DNA from: Collinsella aerofaciens
Lineage (GTDB): Bacteria; Actinomycetota; Coriobacteriia; Coriobacteriales; Coriobacteriaceae
NCBI GenBank assembly: GCA_008680965.1
Contig: NAKE01000001.1
Coordinates: forward strand, 1,984,001 to 2,048,000
Direction of reading: 5' to 3'
DNA length: 64,000 nucleotides
Shown: positions 42,965 through 50,662 of the stretch, in pieces
How positions within the stretch are numbered: the first letter of the stretch is position 1
Layout: every line of letters starts with the position of its first letter
Position numbers and translations under genes: made by a program
Notes under the pieces: generated by a model
What the model was told of the DNA's origin: nothing
Databases searched by the model: none
The model's input: only the letters and a program-made list of their open reading frames with translations

Positions 42965-43822
42965 TTAGAGATATTCAAGGAAACGAGCCGCCGCAAGCGA
43001 AACGTCAGCGGTGCGGTATATGGCGTTGATCTGCCGATGAGGATGTCCCTCGAGCGGGCGCACGGCAACATCGAACTGGCAGCGGCGCAAGATGAGCGCC
43101 GGAAGAATGCTCACGCCCAGACCGTCCTCGACCATGGCCATAATCGCATAATCATCCCAGGTCGACAGCTTAGAGCGTACCGCCAGGCCCGCGCGGCGAA
43201 ACAGCGGCGTAATCTCATCATCTGTGCCGCGTTCCAGCAGAATAAACTGCTCGTTGGCCAAATCGGCAAGAGAGACGACCTCCGCCGCGGCAAGCAAAGA
43301 GCCTGTTGGCACTACCGCCATTAACTCGTCTCGCACCAACGGCCGCGACGCCATGCCGGCGCCGCGTGGTTCGCGCGGAATAAAGCCCAGGTCGCAGCGA
43401 CCTTCCGCCACCCATTGCTCAATCTCGGAGTAATCACCCATCAGCAGCTCGTAATCGATGTCCGGGTGATCGGCGCGAAAGCGCGCAATCACCGGCGGCA
43501 GCACGTGGGTCGCCACGCTCGAAAACGTACCGATGCAGATTTTGCCGCGCATGAGCCCACGCATCTCATCCACCCGTCGCTGCAAACGAACAAATTCCTC
43601 GCACAACGCCTCGACCGCCGGCATAACTTGCCGCCCATCGGCAGAAAGCACTACGCCCTCGCGGCTTCTATCGAGCACTTTAAAGCCCCAGTCGGCCTCG
43701 AGATCGGCCACCATACGGCTCACGCCCGACTGCGAATAGCTCAGCCGCTCGGCGGCGCGCGTAAAACTTCCGGCGCGCACGGTCTCAAGCAGCACCTGCA
43801 TCTTTTGAATATTCGTTTCCAC
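42965..43822 (-). CDS. LysR-family transcriptional regulator
   Basis: A 285-residue LysR protein. The N-terminal winged helix (MQVLLETVRAGSFTRAAERL, SQSGVSRMVADLE) precedes a two-lobed effector domain (GKICIGTFSSVATHVLPPVI, LGVSILPALIL). The start is set at the GTG at 43822, six bases after GGAGG, giving the normal LysR N-terminus. It is divergent from a DMT-family exporter, which is its likely target. A GTTCAC-N5-GTGAAC palindrome (43895-43911) in the spacer is a candidate site. Confidence 0.9.
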   Translation of the reverse strand: METNIQKMQVLLETVRAGSFTRAAERLSYSQSGVSRMVADLEADWGFKVLDRSREGVVLSADGRQVMPAVEALCEEFVRLQRRVDEMRGLMRGKICIGTFSSVATHVLPPVIARFRADHPDIDYELLMGDYSEIEQWVAEGRCDLGFIPREPRGAGMASRPLVRDELMAVVPTGSLLAAAEVVSLADLANEQFILLERGTDDEITPLFRRAGLAVRSKLSTWDDYAIMAMVEDGLGVSILPALILRRCQFDVAVRPLEGHPHRQINAIYRTADVSLAAARFLEYL

Positions 43823-43894
43823 GGCACCCCTCCACATATGCATGAGCTTTTGTCATGTTATCTATGAATTATATTCGCTTTTCTTCTATAGCCA

Positions 43895-43911
43895 GTTCAC
43901 CCATAGTGAAC
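43895..43911. promoter_or_regulatory. Candidate LysR-box palindrome
   Basis: GTTCAC CCATA GTGAAC forms a perfect 6-bp palindrome with a 5-base spacer. It fits the T-N11-A LysR pattern in the spacer between the LysR gene and the DMT transporter. Confidence 0.45.
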
Positions 43912-43940
43912 ATGCTCGGATATAGAGGGGATGTCAGCGT

Positions 43941-44852
43941 ATGAACAACGGACTGTTTACGTACTTAGCAGCATTGCTGTTGTTTGGCTCCAACGGCATC
44001 ATCGCCGCCGCCATCGCGCTGCCGAGCTCCGATATCGTGCTCCTGCGCACGTTTTTGGGCGCACTCTCGCTTGTCACCATCCTCGCCATCACCCAACGCC
44101 ATAAGTTGCAGGCGCCATCTCGCCCCCGCGAAGCCGCAGCCCTCCTCCTCTCGGGAGCCGCGCTGGGCGCCAGCTGGATTTTTCTGTTCCGAGCCTACCA
44201 GACGATCGGCGTCGGCGTTTCCTCGCTGCTGTACTACTGCGGCCCCATCATCGTCATGGTCCTCTCCCCACTCATCTTTGGCGAAAAGCTGACCGGCGGC
44301 AAAATCGCCGGGTTTATCGCCGTCGCCTGCGGCGCTTTTCTCATTGCAGCGCAAGGTCTAGGCGGCAATATGCCCATTGCGGGTATCGCCTGCGGCATCG
44401 CCTCGGCATTTTGCTATGCGCTGATGGTCATCGCCAGCAAGGGTGCGCCACACATCGAAGGCCTCGAAAACTCCACGCTCCAGGTGAGCGCCGCCTTTGT
44501 GACCGCGCTGGTCCTCACGCTCATCACGCAGGGCACCCCCTCATTCCTGTCCGTCGGCGTCGCCGCCGGTATTGATTGGCGCACCGTCGTCATGCTCGGC
44601 GTCGTCAACACCGGCATTGGCTGCCTGCTCTATTTTAGTGCTGTCGCCAAGCTGCCCGTCCAGACTGTCGCGGTCGTCGGCTACCTCGAGCCGCTTTCGG
44701 CCGTCGTGTTCTCGGCCGTCCTTTTAGGCGAAGCCATAACGCCGGTCCGTCTGATGGGTGCCGCACTTATCATCGGCGGCGCGATCTTTTGCGAACTCGC
44801 CGGCAAACGCGCAGGTGCCAAGACCGGCATCGCTCAGGCAGCACGCGCCTAA
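43941..44852 (+). CDS. DMT-superfamily (EamA) transporter
   Basis: A 303-residue protein with ten predicted hydrophobic helices arranged as two EamA repeats (GASWIFLFRAYQTIGVGVSSLLYY in the first, GIGCLLYFSAVAKLPVQTVAVVGYLEPLSAVV in the second). EamA proteins export amino acids, nucleosides or other small metabolites. It is divergent from the LysR gene and ends in a short basic tail. A perfect 10-bp hairpin (44887-44910) follows the stop. The substrate is unknown. Confidence 0.9.
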   Translation: MNNGLFTYLAALLLFGSNGIIAAAIALPSSDIVLLRTFLGALSLVTILAITQRHKLQAPSRPREAAALLLSGAALGASWIFLFRAYQTIGVGVSSLLYYCGPIIVMVLSPLIFGEKLTGGKIAGFIAVACGAFLIAAQGLGGNMPIAGIACGIASAFCYALMVIASKGAPHIEGLENSTLQVSAAFVTALVLTLITQGTPSFLSVGVAAGIDWRTVVMLGVVNTGIGCLLYFSAVAKLPVQTVAVVGYLEPLSAVVFSAVLLGEAITPVRLMGAALIIGGAIFCELAGKRAGAKTGIAQAARA

Positions 44853-44886
44853 CAGCCCCTGCTTTGAAATGCCACCTGCGTACATG

Positions 44887-44910
44887 AATAATCCCCAGAT
44901 GGGGATTATT
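44887..44910 (+). terminator. Hairpin after the DMT transporter gene
   Basis: AATAATCCCC (44887-44896) and GGGGATTATT (44901-44910) are perfect 10-bp arms with loop AGAT. The U-tract is weak. Confidence 0.6.
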
Positions 44911-45009
44911 GTCTAAAACACCCCGATGTGCCAAACTGCTCTTATATGTATAAAGATGGCATAAAGGTCTGCTGCCCTTTGCAGGGGCCGGATGTCTAAG
45001 GGAGTCCAC

Positions 45010-47241
45010 GTGGCACACAACAAACTGGAGGCAAGCCCCCAAGACCAGCGTGGTCAAGGCGGGCATGGAGCCATTCCCCTCTCCGCTGGCATGCTGCTCG
45101 TAACGCTCGGCGTCGTCTACGGTGACATCGGCACGAGCCCCATGTACACCATGAAATCAATCGTTGCCAACAACGGCGGCATCGGTACCGTCAGCGAGGA
45201 CATGATCCTGGGCGCGCTTTCGCTCGTCATCTGGACCATGACGCTCGTGACCACGGTCAAGTACGTGGTTATCGCCATGAAGGCCGATAACCACAACGAG
45301 GGCGGCATCTTCGCCCTGTTTAGCTTGGTGCGCAAAGTGGCGCCGTGGCTGATCCTTCCCGCCATGATCGGCGGCGCGGCGCTGCTCGCCGACGGCATCC
45401 TCACCCCCGCCGTCACGGTTACCACGGCCATCGAGGGCTTGCGCACTATCGAGTGGGGCCATGCGCTTTTGGGTGACGGCCAGACCAACGTCATCATCAT
45501 CACCATCATCATTATCTGTGGCCTGTTTGCCATGCAGCGCGCCGGCACCTCGTCGATCGGCAAGCTGTTCGGGCCGCTCATGACGCTGTGGTTCCTGTTC
45601 TTGGCTGGCGCCGGCCTGTTCAACATGCTCGGCAACCTGTCCATCCTACGCGCGCTCAACCCCATCCGCGGCATCATGTTCCTGTTCTCGCCCATCAACC
45701 ACTCGGGCATCATGGTGCTCGGCTTCGTCTTCCTGTCGACGACCGGCGCCGAGGCGCTCTATTCGGACATGGGTCACGTGGGCAAGGCTAACATCTATGC
45801 ATCCTGGCCGTTTGTTAAGGCGGCCCTTATCCTCAACTATCTGGGTCAAGGAGCTTGGCTGCTCGCCAATAACTCCAACCCCCAGATGCTCGCGATGGAT
45901 ATCGTCAACCCGTTCTATATGATGCTCCCCGAGCCCCTGCGCCCCTTTGCCATCGTGCTTTCGGCCGTAGCGGCCATCATCGCCTCGCAGGCGCTCATCA
46001 CCGGCTCGTTCTCGCTGGTATCCGAGGCAACCCGTCTCAATCTCATGCCGCATCTGCGCATCCACTACCCCAGCGACACCAAGGGCCAACTCTATATTCC
46101 GCTCGTCAACAACATCATGTGGGTCGGCTGTATCTTCATCGTGCTGCTGTTCCAAAACTCCGAGCGCATGGAGAGCGCCTACGGCCTCGCCATTACCGTG
46201 ACCATGCTCATGACCACGACGCTTTTGACGAGCTACATCGCCGGCATCCTCAAACACAAGCTGGGCGCCTGCGTCTTCGCCCTGCTCTTTGGTGCCATTG
46301 AGCTGTGCTTCTTCGCTTCGTGCCTCACCATGTTCTTTGACGGCGGCTACGTCATGATCTTCCTGGCCGCGCTGCTGTTTGGCCTTATGTACGTGTGGCG
46401 CCGCGGCACCGCCATCGAGCGCACGCAGACGATCCTGCTGCCCGTCTCCAAGTACATTGACCAGCTCGGCCGCCTGCGCAACGACGAGACCTACCCCGTG
46501 CTCGCCGACAATCTGGTGTTCCTTACCAACAGTCCCGACCCGCTCACGCTCGACCGCGACGTGCTCTACTCCATCTTGGATAAGCATCCCAAGCGCGCCA
46601 AGGCATACTGGTTCATCAACGTGCATGTCACCGATGAGCCCTATACGCACGAGTATTCCGTCGAGACCTTTGGCACAGACTTCCTATTCCGCATGCGCTT
46701 GGACCTGGGCTTTAAGGTCAATCAACGCATCAACGCCTACCTGCGCCAGATCGTTGGCGACCTGATGGCATCGGGTGAGTTGCCGCCGCAGCATCACACC
46801 TACTCCATCTACGAGACACGCGGCAACGTGGGCGACTTCCGTTTTTGTATGCTGCGCAAGATGCTTGCCCCCGAAACGGACATCAACCGCAACGACCATC
46901 GCGTCATGGCCATCAAGTACGCCGTCCGCCGCGCCTGCGGAAGCCCGGCACGTTGGTATGGTCTCGAGAACTCGGCCATCATCATTGAGTACGTACCGCT
47001 CTTTGCTCGCATGCGCCCGGCCGTCAAACTTGTGCGCACCCAGGTGCCACTCGAGGTTCAGATCGAAGAGGCCGAGGAAATGGAAGTCGACATCTTCTCG
47101 GACGACTTGGTCAATGGCAACGAGGCCGGTAGGGACATGAACGTCGATCCCACCGAGCTGCTCGAGAGCGTCGCCGATACGCCCGAACAGCAACAGCTCG
47201 ACGGCCTCGAGAGCGAACAGCTCAACGACGCCAACTTTTAG
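45010..47241 (+). CDS. kup: Kup-type low-affinity potassium transporter
   Basis: A 743-residue Kup/HAK protein. The N-terminal GVVYGDIGTSPMYT is the family signature. About 12 helices run to residue 480, followed by a cytoplasmic C-terminal domain of about 260 residues with an acidic end. Other Kup segments are GGIFALFSLVRK, ADGILTPAVTVTTAIEGL and STTGAEALYSDMGHVGK. It takes up K+ with H+. A GTG at 45010 with aagggag upstream is preferred; an ATG at 44992 (weaker aggggcc site) would add six residues. A TATAAA -10 candidate lies near 44950. No c-di-AMP riboswitch is seen in the leader. Confidence 0.93.
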   Translation: MAHNKLEASPQDQRGQGGHGAIPLSAGMLLVTLGVVYGDIGTSPMYTMKSIVANNGGIGTVSEDMILGALSLVIWTMTLVTTVKYVVIAMKADNHNEGGIFALFSLVRKVAPWLILPAMIGGAALLADGILTPAVTVTTAIEGLRTIEWGHALLGDGQTNVIIITIIIICGLFAMQRAGTSSIGKLFGPLMTLWFLFLAGAGLFNMLGNLSILRALNPIRGIMFLFSPINHSGIMVLGFVFLSTTGAEALYSDMGHVGKANIYASWPFVKAALILNYLGQGAWLLANNSNPQMLAMDIVNPFYMMLPEPLRPFAIVLSAVAAIIASQALITGSFSLVSEATRLNLMPHLRIHYPSDTKGQLYIPLVNNIMWVGCIFIVLLFQNSERMESAYGLAITVTMLMTTTLLTSYIAGILKHKLGACVFALLFGAIELCFFASCLTMFFDGGYVMIFLAALLFGLMYVWRRGTAIERTQTILLPVSKYIDQLGRLRNDETYPVLADNLVFLTNSPDPLTLDRDVLYSILDKHPKRAKAYWFINVHVTDEPYTHEYSVETFGTDFLFRMRLDLGFKVNQRINAYLRQIVGDLMASGELPPQHHTYSIYETRGNVGDFRFCMLRKMLAPETDINRNDHRVMAIKYAVRRACGSPARWYGLENSAIIIEYVPLFARMRPAVKLVRTQVPLEVQIEEAEEMEVDIFSDDLVNGNEAGRDMNVDPTELLESVADTPEQQQLDGLESEQLNDANF

Positions 47242-47264
47242 CGACGTCATAAATCAACGACAGC

Positions 47265-47294
47265 GGCCCTGCACCTCGCGAGAGATGCAGGGCC
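47265..47294. terminator. Terminator between kup and the convergent bile salt hydrolase gene
   Basis: GGCCCTGCA (47265-47273) and TGCAGGGCC (47286-47294) are perfect 9-bp arms with a 12-base loop. Confidence 0.75.
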
Positions 47295-47320
47295 GTCTTG
47301 TATTGCAGTAAAGCTAGCGG

Positions 47321-48286
47321 CTACGAACGACGCGGCTCGGGAACCACGAGTCTATCGGGGCTCGCGCCCTCGGCATCCGTCAGGCTCACGTAGCGAATCG
47401 ACGGATCCCCATACATCGCGTAGTAATAATTGCCCGTGCGCGCGCTAAAGCATCCGGTATAGATAGTCTTCTCGAACTTGCCATCGCCCATCCTGGACGC
47501 CCCCTCAATCATCACCACGCCCTCGAGTGAACGGAACATGCGGACGACGTTTTCGGTCTCGCTCTCCTTTTGCGGGTAATTGGCATTGAGGTACGCCGCC
47601 TTTACAAAACGGCTCGGCGAATAGCAGTCACCCGGAATACCGCGCATGCCGGCACCCGCGCCATAGGGCTTGAGCTCGGCGCCACGCCATGTCGCCGTCT
47701 GCGGAAAATCGCTTGTGGCCGTGATATAGGTGCGCAGGTTTTCCATGTGCCACGGGAAGGTGGGCTGGTTGGCAAGGGTGTCGACCGGATCGTCGTATAC
47801 ATGCAGGCCGTCAGCCATCATCTCGACCACGATGCTACGCTGGCTGTCGCCGATAATCCAATGGAGCAGCGACACGCCCAGCCCCTCTCCTGCAGATTTG
47901 GCGACAATCACCGTATCGCGCAGCGCAGCCTCGACCTCGTCGACCGTCGAGAACGTCGCTGCCACCCACAGGGGAAACTCATAGGCTGCGATATTGGTCT
48001 TGCCGTCGACAGGGTCCTCGGCATACTCGGCATAACCCGGGAAATTGAGACCCGCCACGGCGAGGCCCGCATCGTTGCCGCAGTCGAAGAACATGGGATA
48101 GTTCTTGTAATCGATGCACATACCGATCACCGCGTGTGCCGCTGTTGCGTCGTCGATAAACGAATACGGAATGTGAAACCCGCGCGGCATCACGCGAACC
48201 TGTTGGCCGTAGTCAAAGCTCCAGTCGAGGTTGCGGCCTAGATACATGTGGCCGGAATTATCGGTAAATCGAATGCTCGTACACAT
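47321..48286 (-). CDS. bsh: Bile salt hydrolase / choloylglycine hydrolase family
   Basis: A 321-residue Ntn-hydrolase. The start at 48286 (GGGAGG upstream) places Cys at position 2, which becomes the N-terminal nucleophile after Met removal. Known active-site residues of bile salt hydrolases align: Cys2, Arg18 and Asp21 (GRNLDWS), Asn81 (AGLNFPGYA), Asn173 (LANQPTF) and Arg226 (SPSRFVKAA). Asn81 rather than Tyr favours bile salts over penicillin V. There is no signal peptide, so it is cytoplasmic. The reaction cleaves glycine or taurine from conjugated bile salts. No bile transporter is adjacent. Confidence 0.9.
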   Translation of the reverse strand: MCTSIRFTDNSGHMYLGRNLDWSFDYGQQVRVMPRGFHIPYSFIDDATAAHAVIGMCIDYKNYPMFFDCGNDAGLAVAGLNFPGYAEYAEDPVDGKTNIAAYEFPLWVAATFSTVDEVEAALRDTVIVAKSAGEGLGVSLLHWIIGDSQRSIVVEMMADGLHVYDDPVDTLANQPTFPWHMENLRTYITATSDFPQTATWRGAELKPYGAGAGMRGIPGDCYSPSRFVKAAYLNANYPQKESETENVVRMFRSLEGVVMIEGASRMGDGKFEKTIYTGCFSARTGNYYYAMYGDPSIRYVSLTDAEGASPDRLVVPEPRRS

Positions 48287-48349
48287 AGCGCCTCCCAGCT
48301 TTACGTTCTTGCTAAGGTTATTGTCACCAAACAAAGAGGCGCTAAACAC

Positions 48350-48385
48350 AAAAGCCCGGACATGACAACAATGTCACGCCCGGAC
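48350..48385 (-). terminator. Terminator in the bile salt hydrolase upstream region
   Basis: On the minus strand a 14-bp stem with several G-U pairs (48372-48385 with 48354-48367, loop TTGT) is followed by TTTT. It separates the deformylase-like gene from the bile salt hydrolase gene downstream. Confidence 0.7.
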
Positions 48386-48430
48386 TATTCAAGCAGGATA
48401 AACTCAACCAAGTTAACCCCGCAGGTCGTC

Positions 48431-48533
48431 TAAGGGGTCAAAGTGCCGCAGATTGCCACGAAAGAGGAGCGAAGCGTACTTAAGGTACGCGAGCGACGAT
48501 TGAGCGGCAAGGTGCGGTGCTTTGGTCCCCTTA
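48431..48533. repeat. Long interrupted stem-loop, possible structured RNA or repeat
   Basis: A 103-base imperfect inverted repeat. Outer arms TAAGGGG/CCCCTTA are followed by CAAAG/CTTTG, CCGCA/TGCGG and TTGCC/GGCAA, with an apical GCGTAC/GTACGC hairpin. One end coincides with the stop codon of the deformylase-like gene (48531-48533). It is unlike a simple terminator and could be a dispersed element or an mRNA 3' structure. Confidence 0.55.
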
Positions 48534-48950
48534 GACCAACTTTCCTAGACAGTGATCAATCATGTGTTGAATCATTTGAGCCTCGAAGCCGACGAAGCCC
48601 TGCTTGCGCTCGCGCATCTTGCCGTCTACGATCACGTCATAAGCGACCTTGCACTTGATGTAGCGCGTGGACTTGGTGATCTCGTCGTGCGTCAGGCAGC
48701 TCTCCTCCATCTTGCTGGCGCCCAGGCCAAACACCAGACGGGGGTTGTAGAGCACGTGGGGCTCGCCGGCGTCGTCCAGGTAGACGCAGACCTTCTTGGT
48801 AACGCCAATCTGGTTGGCGGCAAGGCAGCCGGCGTCCTCGAGCGACTTGATGGTATCGATCAGGTCCTGTGCGACCGACTCGTCCTCGACGGTCGCAACC
48901 TCGCAACGCTGGGACAGGATAGCCTCGTCGTGGCAAAGCTCTTTAATCAT
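48531..48950 (-). CDS. Degenerate peptide deformylase-like protein
   Basis: A 139-residue paralogue of the protein at 40797. Motif 1 is intact (CLAANQIG, 42-49), but motif 2 is ESCLT instead of EGCLS and motif 3 is HMIDH (129-133) instead of HExxH, so the catalytic Glu is Met. The metal ligands (Cys86, His129, His133) remain. It is probably unable to deformylate by the standard mechanism and may bind metal or formyl-peptides. The start at 48950 follows GGAGGAACG. A long stem-loop begins at its stop codon. Confidence 0.8.
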   Translation of the reverse strand: MIKELCHDEAILSQRCEVATVEDESVAQDLIDTIKSLEDAGCLAANQIGVTKKVCVYLDDAGEPHVLYNPRLVFGLGASKMEESCLTHDEITKSTRYIKCKVAYDVIVDGKMRERKQGFVGFEAQMIQHMIDHCLGKLV

Positions 48951-49143
48951 ACGTTCCTCCATAGGGGTCGTTGTAACCGCTTAAGTATACGGTACCCACA
49001 CATTTTCATGCGAAAAATACCGTCCGTCTGCTACAAAGCGCCGAACATCAACATGCGAGGAACAACAGCGTCGTAAAGGGGCTATAGTGAGAACGTTCGT
49101 GTCAATCGGCCTAAACTCGGGGCCGAACAAGGAAAGGGTATGC

Positions 49144-50454
49144 ATGGACGAACTTTTTCACGTCAGTGAGCGCAAGTCCACAATCGGGACCGAACTTCGC
49201 GCTGGACTGACAACATTCCTGGCGATGGCCTACATCATTGCCGTCAACCCTGCGGTGCTCTCGGGCGCCGGCATCGATGCGGGAGCGCTCGCCTGCGCCA
49301 CCTGCCTGGGCGCCGGCATCATGACCATCTGCATGGGCATCTTCGCCAACCGCCCGCTCGCCTGCGCGTCGGGCTTAGGCGTCAACGCGATGATCGCTGG
49401 AATCGCCACCACCGTCTGCGGCGGTGACTGGCACGTGGCCATGAGCGTTATCTTCCTCGAGGGTATCGTCATCTTGCTGCTCGTGCTTTGTGGCCTGCGC
49501 GAGGCCATCATGGACGCCATCCCCGTGGTCCTGCGTCACGCCATCTCGGTGGGTCTGGGCCTGTTCATCGCCATGATTGGCCTGTGCGATGCCGGCATTA
49601 TCACCGCTGGCGCCGGTACACTCGTCGGTCTGGGCGACATCACCTCCCCCACCTTCATCGTCGGCATCATCTCCATCCTGGTGACGGTCGCCCTCGCCTG
49701 CCGCAACGTCCCCGGCTCGCTGCTCATCGGCATCGTCGTCGCCGTCATCGCCGGTATCCCCCTAGGTGTGACCCAGGCTCCGACCGGTATCATCGCCCCG
49801 CTCGACTTCTCGAGCATCGGTGGCCCCATCGCCGACGCCGGCGGCGTGCCCGCCATCGTCAAGGTCCTTACCGACCCCGCGCTCCTCGTCATCTCGTTCT
49901 CGCTGCTCATGAGTGACTTCTTCGACACCATGGGCACCGCGATGGCCGTAGCCAAGCAGGGCGAGTTCCTCACCGACGACGGCAACGTCGAGAATATCAA
50001 GGAGATCCTAATCGTCGACTCCGCCGCCGCCGCTGTGGGCGGTTTCATGGGTGTCTCCTCCATCACCACCTTCGTCGAGTCCACTTCTGGCGCCGCCGAC
50101 GGTGGCCGCACGGGCCTCACCTCCGTCACCACCGGCGTGCTGTTCATTCTCGCCGCGTTCTTCTCCCCCATCGTCACCATCGTTTCCAGCGCCGCCACCT
50201 GCGGTGCTCTGGTCTACGTCGGCTACCTCATGATGAGCGAGGCCTCCGAGATCGACTGGTCCGACGTGTCGCAGGGTTTCCCGGCGTTCATGATTGTCGC
50301 CGGCGTGCCCTTCACCTACTCCATCTCTGCCGGCATTGGCCTAGGCTTTATCGCCTACGTGATCGTCGCGCTCTTTAAGGGCGAGGCCTCCAAGATCAAG
50401 CCGCTCATGTGGATCGCAGCTCTCGCCTTCCTCGTCTACTTCTTCGTAGCGTAA
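49144..50454 (+). CDS. NCS2/AzgA-type purine permease
   Basis: A 436-residue permease of the AzgA (guanine/hypoxanthine/adenine) subfamily. Signatures are GLTTFLAMAYIIAVNP, ASGLGVNAMIA, MSDFFDTMGTAMAVA and TTFVESTSGAADGGRTGLTSV. It imports purine bases with protons. The start at 49144 (aaaggg upstream) agrees with family N-termini. No purine riboswitch is visible in the leader. Its last 45 bases and its terminator are duplicated at 52461, the edge of a tandem duplication. Confidence 0.92.
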   Translation: MDELFHVSERKSTIGTELRAGLTTFLAMAYIIAVNPAVLSGAGIDAGALACATCLGAGIMTICMGIFANRPLACASGLGVNAMIAGIATTVCGGDWHVAMSVIFLEGIVILLLVLCGLREAIMDAIPVVLRHAISVGLGLFIAMIGLCDAGIITAGAGTLVGLGDITSPTFIVGIISILVTVALACRNVPGSLLIGIVVAVIAGIPLGVTQAPTGIIAPLDFSSIGGPIADAGGVPAIVKVLTDPALLVISFSLLMSDFFDTMGTAMAVAKQGEFLTDDGNVENIKEILIVDSAAAAVGGFMGVSSITTFVESTSGAADGGRTGLTSVTTGVLFILAAFFSPIVTIVSSAATCGALVYVGYLMMSEASEIDWSDVSQGFPAFMIVAGVPFTYSISAGIGLGFIAYVIVALFKGEASKIKPLMWIAALAFLVYFFVA

Positions 50455-50483
50455 CGGCATAGTCTGCTAAAACAGAACACCAA

Positions 50484-50522
50484 AGCGCGGAGTCGCATCG
50501 AGCGGCTCCGCGCTTTTCTTTT
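50484..50522 (+). terminator. Terminator of the purine permease gene
   Basis: AGCGCGGAGTCGC (50484-50496) pairs with GCGGCTCCGCGCT with one mismatch, followed by TTTCTTTT. A second copy lies at 52534-52570 as part of the duplication. Confidence 0.85.
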
Positions 50523-50662
50523 AAAGCCAGGCAACGCACAGACGCGCGATGTTTTGCTTCCCAAGTTTTGGACATTTTGCCCTCCAAACGGCACTACCGC
50601 CGGCTACATCCTGCAGATATGCTGGGCTTAATCGCATAGGCCCTATGAGGATTGGAGTAACC

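Noticed and set aside
44911..45009. c-di-AMP (ydaO) riboswitch upstream of kup
   Set aside because: The leader is under 100 bases and lacks the two-fold aptamer motifs; only a -10 box and ribosome-binding site are seen.
48960..49143. Purine riboswitch upstream of the purine permease
   Set aside because: The conserved loop and junction bases of the purine aptamer are not present.
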